Positions 33,182-45,300 of a stretch of 64,000 nucleotides of DNA are shown here, piece after piece; position 1 is the first letter of the stretch; every line of letters starts with the position of its first letter. Location of the stretch: assembly GCF_037126465.1 (NCBI RefSeq), contig NC_088206.1:66715687-66779686 (forward strand), written 5' to 3'. The notes under the pieces are model-generated. The model did no database searches and was not told the origin of the DNA. It saw only the letters and a list, made by a program, of their open reading frames with translations. Source of the stretch: Ornithodoros turicata. Lineage: Eukaryota; Arthropoda; Arachnida; Ixodida; Argasidae. Position numbers and translations under genes: made by a program.

Positions 33182-34027
33182 TATACTCTTTTTTTTTTGT
33201 TTCGCAATGATATGATATGAAGAACGATAGCTTCTAAGATGTGTCTTAGTGACTTCATTGACGAAAGTTTCAGCAGTGCCAGTGTTAATTTTACAGTGAA
33301 GAAGAAATGCAGTACATGTATTTATCTCTCTCGGCATACCCCATGTGTACCCCATGTATACAATCCTTTCAATATCGATGATTCATCTCAAACGTTAACG
33401 TCTTCAATGTCATAGTGTTGAATGTGTCTTCTTCCTCGTACCTACCAAGATGAATATTCCTCCAAAGTTACCTATCACAGTGCAAGTGGTACAGGTAGTC
33501 AGTTATTACAAGTGTCTCACACACATGCCTAGATGCGTTTGTAAAAGGTGTTGAGCCTGATGGACAGACTGTCTAAATCATTTTAATACATTTATTTATC
33601 GCATTCGTTTCGCCGAAGAAACGCCAGGGGGCTTCGATTGCGGGATGAGAGAGTCAGGAGAGGGCTGTGCTGAAATATGGATGCACAAGCTTGCACACGA
33701 AAGTTCATGCCATGTTCAGCAGTACTTCAAACTGTTGGATCACATCGCCGGGTACTGGTGCAGCATGATGGGTCCTGAGAAGGATCGTGGGTAAAAATAA
33801 ATCCATGTAAATTCCAATTCATTATCATGTAACAGAAAAACTCTGTCGCGCTGTATACTGTTCTGTATTTGAACATGAAATACAACAACTGAGCAAAATC
33901 TGAGCTATACTAGACGTGCGTTCGTGGTGTCAGTTATGTTCGATGGAATAGAAATTTAGGTCTTCGTGCAGACAATATCGAAGACAATATTCTGTATACA
34001 CAAGTAAACATGAATTATGTGATGTTA

Positions 34028-34339
34028 CAATGGGTATTCCAGTAACCATGCCCAAAAGTTTTAATAATAAAAAAAGAGAACACTGCATGCAAAAATATGC
34101 GATCAACGGCCTTTAAGTAATCAAGTTATCGTATCAAATTCCAATTGAACAAAATTTTCTTTCTTGAACTGAACACTGACACTTGCAAAGACAACGCGAC
34201 GTTTTATGTATCGATGTATTTATTTTTACTAGAAACAGAAAGCACATCTCGGATTCGCCCCATTCCATCACAAAATGCAAAATTTACGTGGCGTACTTTT
34301 ATTATTAATACTTTTTGGCACGCCTACTGAAACATCCTG
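34028..34339. mobile_element. Foldback MITE related by terminus, 312 bp
   Basis: The left part CCAGTAACCATGCCCAAAAG then TTTTAATAATAAAA is mirrored by the right part (other strand) TTCAGTAGGCGTGCCAAAAAG then TATTAATAATAAAA. TA borders both ends (34026-34027 and 34340-34341). The arms are diverged. It probably belongs to the same broad TA-target class as the 32316-33181 element. Confidence 0.6.
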
Positions 34340-37300
34340 TATTAGTTGTATTGTGTGCAGTACTACAGTACTACAGGTGACCATTTTACAGTATGCTGTG
34401 AGCGCCGGTATTTAAATAGAAGGAAGACTGAAATTACAGCTTAAATATTCATTAAAATATATTCATCTGTGCGCCGTTTAATGCTTATTTTATTTATATT
34501 TTTGTACAAAACACTTAAAGCACGGTTTCAATTGGATTCTACCTGGAAAACGAGCATGTATACAAAAATCTTATTGGATGCATACCATGAGAAATTACGT
34601 CCTCGACTAGCCCGTCAAGGACCGTGATTGAGAAATACGTCGTATGCAAGATTAGGACTTCGCTGGCGTTTCCCAAGGAGAATGCGTCTCGAGTGCACCG
34701 ATGTCGTCAGCCAGAAGTTACGACATGGCAGCTCTCCCCATGGGTCACGTGAGATCTCGTATTATCACATTCAGAGCTAGAAGAAAAGAAAGCAAGAATG
34801 TGGAACTCTGTTGAGCGTGACAAGTTTCTTTTTCTTTTTTTTCTGTAACAACATAATTAGTATATGTATAGCTGTCGTCAACCGATGGATACGAAAGGCG
34901 CTTTCAAATTATTGATTCAATGGTTGGTAAAAAAATGTACGCATTTCGTAACCGAACAATCTGCGTATTAAAAACGCCGAAAATCGCGCGGCGAGAAACC
35001 TTGGATGTAGGTAGAATTAGGTGACAAGAAAATTGTGTGGGTGTAGATTTAAATACTTTCCAGAAATCAAAATCGACCAGGCACATAATAAAAATCTTAT
35101 TTCGTATCGTACAAGAAAAGAAAAAAAAAAAGAAGAAGACAAAATGCAATAACCGAATGCGAAGTTCGAACTCCTATCCAGCATTTTTCTTCTTTCGCGG
35201 AAGGAGTATTGATTGTCTTCCCTAATGAACTTCATTTAATTTAATCGTTTTTGTCATATATTATAGAAGCGAATGAGTCAGCTTGATGCAAGCGGGGAAA
35301 ATTTTGCTGATCAACGACGAACGACACTTTACTGGATTGCATTTCGTGCGTTTCCTCTAGAGATACTAAGCCCCTGAAACGACCTGACAGTTAAACATAA
35401 TGAGGCGATAAACTGTCTTTGCCGAATTTGCACTCGTTTGAGAAGCTGCTCCCTCGGATTTGCGATATGTACTTAATGTGAGAAGACGGGGAGGTATTCA
35501 ACTGTGATTGGCCAGTCGAATATGGCTCGTGTTAATGTGACCTCATTTTGTGTTCACGACTTTCTTTTTCTATTACTATTTACGACAGCTTAAATGTTTC
35601 TTCAGGCATGACCACTTTGCCGGCATGTTAACAAAAATATGGTAATAAATTGTCACATGAATTGGAATATTTTTTGTACATGGGTTGTTAAAGGAATAAC
35701 GAAAGTATTATGTTCAAAATACATGTGTATTTTGTCGGAATATAATATTTCAGACTGCAAAACTATGCAGTGATAAGCTAAAAAGATCCACAGCTGAACA
35801 TCCTCGTTGTTGTAGTATAATTTTGTTACATCATGTCGTTCCACCTATGAGAAAAAAAATTTACATTTTCACTACGTCTGAATGTCTGTGAGCGACTTTA
35901 GCAGACGACAATTGAGCACCGCTGTGACAACGCCACGCGCGCTTTCATTTGTTTGCAGACGACAAGCCATTGAACAGGCCGGCAGAAAACATTTGCAGAG
36001 GTCTTCGTATAGGACGAGACAAATTTCAGGGAGCTCTGCACTTTGTAGCTTTCGAGCAATTAAGCAGACGACAAAGACAGCCGATGCGCTTTCGCCGAGA
36101 CGACATTTTCTTTCTTTGCCTAGTACACACGTGTCTATTAGTTTCGCTTTCGAGCAGTGCAACAGACGACACAGAAGTACCAGTAGCAGACTTCGTTTAG
36201 CATGCTTTGCTTTTTTTTCCTTCTCGCTTGAATTTAAATGATTCTTCCACAAGATGTGCAAAAATAAACACGTCAGCACATATAACCAAAGGTACACTTA
36301 CCATCTTGCATGATCTTTACAAACATGTATGCAGACGACATCCTGCTAAACTTCTTGCGACGTCTCACTGGCCGTAGGTCTTCATGACTGGGTCTACGGA
36401 AGCACCGCGTTGCGCAAGTCAGGTTTGGAGCTGAGAAAGGGTGCAGGTACTCTGGCAACCTTCGTGCAAAAGATTAAGTCCGTCTGCTGTTGTAGATATC
36501 CAGAAATGCTTTCGAGAGAAGTTACTTGGAAGGTATGTATTAAGCTGGAGGAGCAAGCCCCCAGCAGCTGAAGTGTTACTGGCAAGCTGCATTTCACCCT
36601 GATATATAGGGATATAGGTGCGCCGATTGAGAGGAATTTTATCTCTGAGGATTTACCGGGAGAAGAAAGATAAGAAGGAGAGGGGACAATGGACGTACTA
36701 ATGCGTCTTGGGATGACGCAAAGCACTTCAGATATGGACGACGCCTTGCGTGAGCAATGTGACGTCGTTTGGTTTTTTCCAGGGCCGCATCTAGGGGACA
36801 TGCAATGGCTACATTGAAATTGGTCGAAATTAGTCGTGCAAAATTTTTGCAAATTAGTGATATTGTGGTCCAGTTATCATGCACAGTTCTGCCGACATTC
36901 GGACACTATTTTCGACTCATAGCTATAGCTAGCCTCGAGGTCAGCTTTTAATAACGTACGATAACCTAGCTTTGGATCCCTGTGGTATTCTCCAGAGATA
37001 TGTTTCTTGAGATTACTGCAGTGAGCTCGCAGGTGACTCAGCTCTGCAGGTTTTTTTGCTGAACAGCGTTCGGCAAAGGTGATGCAACAAATAAAGTACC
37101 GGCATGCAACACCTTGAGCACGTGTTGTCAGCAATAAGGACATCAATAAAACTGATTATGTTTGCTCATGACTCAGGAGACGACATCTCTGCTGTCTCTT
37201 TCTTCCCGCCTTTTTCAGGCTAGTAGGCATCATTCCAGTTGCTGCTAGTTTCAGTACTGCGTGCTGGTAGTCCAGCAATATCTATTGCAATCTATATACC

Positions 37301-38938
37301 GTGTCGTCACTGTAATTAACCTGTCATGTCCCCGCGGGTGACGTCCCTTTGGATTTACGTTCTGACGGAGCCAAAATATAGCCCAAGGTAGCGCTAACTT
37401 CGGAGGAACGCCCAGGGCTTAAAATGCGCAGAAAGTCTGGCAAACCTGACAGTGAAGCATCGCTTACCTACTACAGTACCTGCCAACGGGAGCAATTAGC
37501 ATCTCATAGAGCTAAGCCACGTGCTCGCGCGGGACGTGCACATTATACAGATAAATTGAATCAGTGCTGCCAGAAGGGAAATCAATTTTGATTCACCCGA
37601 TCGGGTTCATTAAATAACACCAATCGTTCATCAGGGCGTGGCAGAAGCGGATCGCTATCAGGATCTGCATAACAGAAATGTGTCTTCTGCTCTGCTCTTG
37701 AAAATGTGCTCTGAATATATTATTGTGGACGTAGAATCCTTTCGTTTGGTGGGTTAGAGATCGCACCAGTCGCACTTCCTAGCTGGTCGAACATGCGTGG
37801 AAGAATGCAGCCCAGGTAAGAATAGTTGTCGGCGTTGTTTTCTTCTTTCTTGCGCAGACGACATGTTACAACCTTTTCGTTTTATCTCATCCGGCGATAT
37901 TCTATTTATTATTATTCTTGGAAAATAAAAACAAAGCAGAAAAGTATTGCGTTGTGATCTTTCCGACAAAACAGAAAGCGCACTGCCAGCTGCAGACCAG
38001 TGAGCAGACGACGCTCAGCGTAGATAAACAAACGTCGTCTGCTTGCAATGTGGCGCCGTCTGCTGCTGATTTTCGTCCCTATTCTATTTGGCGTTTTGTA
38101 CCGGTCAGTTGCGGTTATTGCTGTTTCCACTTTATCCTATGTTTTGTCATCACCTTTTTGTGCTGTAGAGCACAGTATAGAAGTGCAACAAAGACTCAGT
38201 TCCTGTCAATAGTAGTATGTGTACGCGGAATTTGGCGCGGGTAGTACTGAGTGGAGTCAGTGGCATCAGTGTCTGCGTCGCGAACCAAGTGCACTGTCGC
38301 GCAAATAACACTCGGCATTTCTTGGTTTCTAGGTCTTTTGTGACACGTAGAATGATGGAAAGTGTAACGGTGCATCCGTTAGCAACTGATCCTGACATCG
38401 TGGCTGAAAGAGGTGCACCTCCTTTGTCTCTGTGTTGTTTCACTGTGTGCAGTTGCATCTGCCGAGCCATACCCTCTAAATGTTATGTCAGTCAGGACAT
38501 GTGCGTTTCCAGGATTTTTTTTCCCATGGGAAAGAACTTCCACAGGGGGATGGGGGGTGGTAAAGCATTCAACCAACAGACACTGTACAACGAGGGCAAT
38601 CGAAACGTCTGATATATGTAGAGGGTCAAGATGGTGATGTCCAGAGTAATCATAACGACGTTGAGTATAAATTATGATGACGTGCGAGTAAAAAGCGTGC
38701 AATTCGCATCGATTACCTTGGAGCTCCAGGGGAGGGGGGTACGCCCCGCTCGCCCCCCATCTTGGAACGTCCATGAATATTCATTGCGTGTAACAGTTGA
38801 CATCATGGATATCGTTTGTCAAAGTGAAACCAAGTAATATACATGATTCACATAACGCCAATACAGTAATGTAAAAGTATTGTTCCTTATTATTATTAGT
38901 TGGATTCACTTCGGAAAGTACCCATTCTGAGGCTGTTG
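34340..38938. other. Gene-free region upstream of MACROD, with GCAGACGAC cluster
   Basis: No exon recognised. The notable content is the word cluster at 35901-38042 (separate entry). Open frames such as 35872-36297 (-) and 36394-36852 (-) have no recognisable domain and overlap frames on the opposite strand. Confidence 0.4.
35901..38063 (+). promoter_or_regulatory. Cluster 1 of the GCAGACGAC word (putative factor-binding sites)
   Basis: Exact copies lie at 35901-35909, 35955-35963, 36064-36072, 36331-36339, 37854-37862 and 38004-38012 (all +), and at 38034-38042 (-). One-mismatch versions are at 36162-36170, 37177-37185 and 38055-38063. Flanking bases differ between copies, so they are not part of a repeat. 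The cluster lies 1.3-3.5 kb before the MACROD start codon. Function is inferred only from recurrence. Confidence 0.5.
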
Positions 38939-39334
38939 TTAATGGACTCTCTTCCCTGCATGTGTCAAACCATTACCACAACACGATATGCTGTCTTTCT
39001 TACTCGTTAGATTCTCGCGAATTATGTTGCATGCTGCAGTTGTTGTTGGTGCAGCTTGGTGCAACGGCTGGCGGAGCAGTTGGAGGTCTACCCTATCGGC
39101 GCTAAGTTGAACTATAGGGAGAGCGTTGTAGGCTATTCCAATCGTGCCTGGGGGTGCCTGTTGAGGAGCCTCCTCCTCCTCCTCATGATAACCTTCATCC
39201 GCATACTTGAAGCGGAGCGCCTTTTTTTTGCCCAACACCCCCAGCATGAGTTGGATAGCCCTACTCTGTCTCCATATTGTTCTAATTAGTTCCGATAGGA
39301 TGTCTCCCCAACTGCTGTGCCAGTCGTCGCCGCG
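38939..39334 (-). CDS. Unidentified coding-like open frame (possible exon)
   Basis: An open frame of about 130 codons on the - strand with protein-like composition: WGDILSELIRTIWRQSR and LMLGVLGKKKALRFKYADEG, then a five-glutamate run and PQQAPPGTIGIAYNALPIV. It ends at a stop at 38939; an internal Met is at 39247. I do not recognise a family. It lies head-to-head with MACROD, whose start codon is only 60 bases away. It could be a transposon-derived exon, the last exon of a gene transcribed away from MACROD, or chance. No splice or expression evidence. Confidence 0.25.
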   Translation of the reverse strand, partial: RGDDWHSSWGDILSELIRTIWRQSRAIQLMLGVLGKKKALRFKYADEGYHEEEEEAPQQAPPGTIGIAYNALPIVQLSADRVDLQLLRQPLHQAAPTTTAACNIIRENLTSKKDSISCCGNGLTHAGKRVH

Positions 39335-39396
39335 TTAAAGTTAACGTTGCAGCAAGCTGTACGTCATTCCCGCTGCTTTCAGACAAGTACTTGAAC

Positions 39397-42300
39397 ATGC
39401 CAACGTCGGAACGTCGACGCCACTACAAAACCAAGAAGTTTGTGACGCTCGAAGATATTCCAGACTGGCCAGCTTACAGCAAAGCGAAGAATATTACCGC
39501 CAGCGGTGCGTGCCACTCCCCGTTTTCAGGTTGACTGCCGGGATAGCTCTCTTAACCATCGATGTATCAATCACCTGTAGGCTCGGGGAAGTGGTCGAAG
39601 AGGTACGACTTGAGCAGCAAGGTCTCCATGTTTGTCGGTGACATCACGGCATTGGAAATTGACGCCATCGTCAATGCAGCTAATAACGCCATGCTTGGTG
39701 GGGGTGGAGGTATGTGTAGATTTGAGGAGTTTCTTTTTCTTTTTTTAATGAACCCCTTGCAGGTTAATTATCGGGGTATCAGGCTACTTTCCGCGAGTAG
39801 CCAGGCACTTTAAAATTACATCGAGATTAATTAGGTTAATGATGTTGTGTCAGTGACACAACAACACTAACTTACATTGTGCTTGTTTACACATTGTCTC
39901 TTAATGAGGTAACAGCAACAACGTGCAGAATGATACCTGTAAAGCAAAACACAAAAGATATGAAGAAGGCTCGAAGCTACGCTCGCGATCAAAATTTGGA
40001 ATTTGTAAGTGTTCTCAGCTAAGGCTAAAGGCTGGAATTCTAGCTAAAAAAAGTCTAGCAAACTTGTGCCATTTTATTTATTTGCTTTCGTCATTGTGGC
40101 CCTGTTCAACGGGACGTAACCACGGAGTGCTCGAAGGTGCGCACCTGTTAAGCATCATGGAAAGGTATTAAACGTCTCGTTACTTAATATTATCAAGCCG
40201 ACATTAAATGCCAGCTTGATTTTGCTTCTCACTAGGGCGTTTTGCCACCACAAAAATGCAGGCTGTTCAGCCTCCAACTTAAATTCCTGAATGGTTATAA
40301 ATGGTTAAATTTAAAACCTTGCATCTGTTCATGTATCTGTGGGATGTGTTGAATGCCCGTGACGCTTGTAATGCTACAGCCAGCTGGAAGGGACGGATTC
40401 CAATGTTCAGAGTGGCACTCTGTACGATGGCCTGTTCTCTCTCTCTCCCAGTGGACGGAGCAATCCACCGTGCAGCAGGCCATAAGCTCGTAGAGGAATG
40501 TAAAATGCACAACGGATGCGCAACGGGAGATGCCAAGATCACGGGTGGCTACGACCTACCTGCAAAGTGTAAGTCAGCCTGCAGCAACGAATTTTATTTC
40601 TACAAGTAAGAACAGGAGTCGCAAAATATTAGTCGCAAATCCCAGTGCCCAAAACGGCGAATTGAATCTGCCAACCACGTTTGTTTGTTTCTTCTTAAAA
40701 TTGGCGCCTGCGGATTCACCGGAAAGCCTGATTGGCCGACAAATGATTTCTTGTTTGTTCGTTTACGTTGCTCTGACCTGAAAGAGTTCAGGCAGGAGCT
40801 CTTACATTACAAGTTTAAAAGTAGCGTGGTTTTGCTTTTGATTGTTTCTCAGTTTTATGGAAACAATTCAGGCTCGAGAATTTACGAACTTCCTGTAGTC
40901 GATGAACAGCGCGTTAAATAAATTTATGTTTAAGAAGTAGTATATGGGTATGTTTTCTCCAGAAAGTGAACCATTATTTAATTTGTGTTTCATTAAACAA
41001 ATATATCATATTCTGCTTTGAAATACTTTTCAGTAGAAGTGTCTTCCCCTGGATTTTTAAACTCCTTTTTTACGAAAGGATTCGAAAGATTCGAGATTTG
41101 TAAGATTCGTGGATTCGCAGAACCTTCCTTGGATTTCTTTTTCGTCCCATCTCTACAAAATGTATTACTTCGCAACGGAACCAAGATTCGGACGCAGTGC
41201 ACTGTTTCGAGACCTCTTTTCCACCTCTGAGTTAGAATGAAACTCTGCTCGTAATTCCAGCAATCTTTATCCGTTTTGAAGTTGTGTTCACCGTACAACT
41301 GTCAAGCAAAAGGACCGGGTAAAGGTGAAAGTGCACGTCATGCAAAAGAGAGAGCAAAATAAAGTCTTGGAACAAAACCTGGCATTCTAGGTGCTCCTCT
41401 GTTCTGCCACATTGGTGATGTCTTCATAATATCGTTGCTGGTGACATGGGGAGCATGCTTTCCTGGAGGTTCCTTGCTGCATTATGGCCATCGTAAACCT
41501 AACTCTTCACCATCAGCTTTCCTGTATGGCACATGAAATCGTGGCACTACCATCATTTTGCATGTGATCTCATGTGTGGAGGTTCCACGTGGAAGAATTC
41601 CATTCTGAGAAATGAAAGATGCTCAAAATGTAAAGCTCATTTAAAGCTGTCATGTTTGTTGCAGTGGAAAAAAAATTCTCTCGACACAAGAAGACACACA
41701 AACAGAGGCTCCACTATCAACAAGTTTTTACTGAATTGCACAAGCACATTTATACCCAATGGTATAGAGGGGGAAAAAAGGGGGCAAAAACGGAACACAC
41801 GTGGGTGCCATAAAAACACGAGGAACAACTGGATCTAACTACTAAACTCCAGCTTTTAGTCTGCATTCCAAGAACCCAAACTCTTCCCTTGTTAGCGATA
41901 TCGACGGCTCAACAAGAGAAAAGTTTGGGTTCTTGGAATGCAGACTAAAAGCTGAAGTTGAGTAGTTAGATCCGGTTGTTCCTTGTGTTTTTATGGCCCC
42001 CACGTGTGTTCCGTTTTTGCCCCTTTTTTTCCCCCTCTATACCATTGGGTATAAATGTGCTTGTGCAATTCAGTAAAAACTTGTTGATAGTGGAGCCTCT
42101 GTTTGTGTGTCTTCTTGTGTCGTTGTTCCTGTTTTTGACTGCTCCTTGTTCTCAGAGTCATGTACCAACAAGCCCATCAAGCTACTCTAGTCGAAAAAAA
42201 ATTCACGGGCGCTCTCTTTTTGAGGGGTCCACAGTTTTTCGACATGGAGTTTGCTTTAGTCACTTTTAATTTAATGCAGTTATTTTCTTTTATTAGCTAA

Positions 42301-45300
42301 TTTACTCAATAATTAAGTAACTAATACTAATTATAAAATAAATAAATAGTATCAATTTAATTATTCTCACCCTACACTAAACTAATGCTAAATGCAAAAA
42401 TGTTACACAAAATCTCGGAAGCGTTTGCCAAGTAAACTATCGCAAATTCTCCGAATGACGCAACCCTAAAGACGTAAACTCTGCATAAAATGACAAAAAT
42501 TTGTTTCACGGCTGTTCCGACGAAGTGCTTTCTCTCTGAAACATATCGAGACATTTGGGTGACACCATTCTGTAGTTGAGTGATCCTGGAAGATAGTAAT
42601 GGTTCAAAAGCGTGTCCTCAATTCTATTTCAGACGTGATTCACACAGTCGGACCTGTTGGTGAAAAGGAGGCGAAACTTCACAGCTGTTACCTGACTTGC
42701 CTGGAGACCATGAAGGCCAATCGTCTTCGGACACTGGTACATTATCCATACTCGGAGCCTTGTGTCTTAGCGTGAAACTGGGTAAAGCTAAAGCCTGTTG
42801 TTACCAACCTCGAAAAATGGGAGAAAGAAATTCAAGACACAAACTCTGCCAGTCATACAGGCATGAACGAAAGCTAAATTGCTTCACACTCAGTGTGTTT
42901 TCTCCCTTTTTGTCCCTTTCACCCGTAAAGCAGCTGCTTCTGCACACGATGTCACCAGATTTCTGTTGATGTTGATGTTGAAAATACTAGGGAGAGGTTT
43001 AGATTAGTAGATTTTACCCTGTTTTTCAGAGTAAAGTTCTCCTGATTTGGAAGAAGCATCAATCCTTGAAACAGAACGGTCTATCTGTACCGCAGCGAAA
43101 ACAAAATGCGTAGAGATAAACTTTACACCACTATCGACGACTCACGTAAAAGGCAACAACTTTATTTTGAGATGATGAATGCGGAGTTTCATCGCCAGGG
43201 GCAATGCTCTACACCATTGCTGGTGGTGATGTGGGGAATGAAACAATGAGCCCCTTCACGGTAAGGATCGAGGTCCGATAGTGTCCAGAAAGATCAAGAG
43301 AGCTTTGAGGGAAGAGTGTTGGTGGGCCGGATTTGGCCAGGGACCGAGCAATTTTGATAGAGGGGTGAAAGTCCAGCCGACCCGGAGAGTGCGATTCGGG
43401 AAGGTTAGTAGTGCGAGCAATGAAGAAGACTGTGCTCTAGATATTCATGTAATCTAGCTGTTGTGTCAATTATCACCTTGTAATAGTCAAACTTGACCTT
43501 CCTATTCCTGATAGGAGTGCTGCTAGCATTGCAGATGTCTTTGACACTTTTAGAGATGGTAAGACATAGAGCGATTAACGCAGAAATTGGACGTAGGTTT
43601 TTTATTCTTTTTTTTAAACAGAGCGGGCGTGAAAAGTTGCCCGCATGTTATAAGTAGGGCCTGACTTTTTCGGGTTTTATTTTTGGCCAAATTCAGGGGG
43701 TAAATATCGGGTGATATCTTTCATTTGAAAATTCGGGTGTATTCGGGTTAAATCCCGTTACGGCATATTCTGTCGTCAGGAATTCGGGTGTATTCGGGTG
43801 ATTTTTTTTTGTTTAATAAAAATTTGTCTTAACATGGAACTAATGTTTAGCAATGTTATCAAACTATTTTAATGCACGCTTATGAGTGTGCCACGCGACC
43901 CGGATGTTTTCGGGTAGATTCGGGTTAAACCCGAATTTTACAGATTTCGTTCGGGGGGTAAATATAGGGCGGATACGGGTTTAACCCTAAAAGGTCAGGC
44001 CCTAGTTATAAGTAGAGCCTGAAGTTTTCGGGAAATATTTTTTTCTAAATTCGGGGGGGTAAAAATCGGGTATATAAAGGTGTGCACTAAATTCATGCGA
44101 ATTCGGGTTGAAAAAACTCCCGGTATGCTAAATTCGGGGAGAAATCGGGCTCAGTTACTCAAACTAACTGTAGTGATTTGGTACAAACGATGATGTTACT
44201 GCATTTGCTGCCAAAAAAGTAAGTTAATGCATTCCTACGGACATCCCAGTGAGGGGAATTTGCCGGGTAGAAATCAGGTTTCACCCTAAAGGGTGAACCT
44301 TCAATTCGGGGTGCAAATTCGGGGAAGAATCGGGTAAAACCCTAAAACTTCAGGCTCTAGTTATAAGCTGGTCAGTGGGTGTTTTTCCCCCTTAGTTTGT
44401 TTCTTCAGGAAATGGAGTTGACTTACACACGAAATCGACTTATGATTCAATTTATGTGACATGACCACAGCCAAGGTTTATAAACAACAAAGGAAGTAGA
44501 GCGACAACTGTAAATATGACTGTATAAGTGGTTAAATTTGCGGTACCGCAGTGCGTCGCCCCCGCACGAGACATCTTTGGGACTTTCCACCTTGAACTAA
44601 CAAAAGGATAATAACCCGTTTCACCCCTTTTAAGCCCTTCTGACTCGGCATGCTACAATGAGGGGCCATTGCCGAATTTCCGTGTCTCCCTGCCTGACAG
44701 TGCCGTCCTCCATACGGAAGGCGACAAACTTTTTCTGCTGTCAATGAACATGTCTCTCGCAAAGTCGCTGATTACAACAACTAAAGTCCTGAAGTCACGT
44801 GCAGAACTGAAAGTGCAGTATAAGGGCGTAATAAACCGCGTACATAAGACATATCAGCGTCCAGGGCCTTATTTCTCTCTCGTATTTTTCTGTCATGCTT
44901 CGAATATTTCGCGGGACTTTCAATTCGCGAGAAAAAAGGGCGTTCGTGAATTTCGCAAAAAATAGGTCCTCGAGGAAATTACTACTTATACGGTATGTCG
45001 AATAATTAATTTAATTCTCGTTTGACGTCATTCCATAAAAGTATAGAGAAACATGTCAGTATAACAAATAAGGTGACAAATAACAGTGTTAGTGTGTTAT
45101 TGGCATCTAGGTGGCCCTAGGTGGCAATGCTATCCTGCAGGTCAGGTTCACCTGAAGCATCTGTGCATCAGGAAAGGCATGTCTTGAACTAGCAAAACTA
45201 GAATGCTTCTCAAATGATTCCAAACTTAGCACCTTTGATACCATTCGATTAAATATCGACACCATGATGAAGCATTGGTAGCGTGAACCACATCCCAAGG

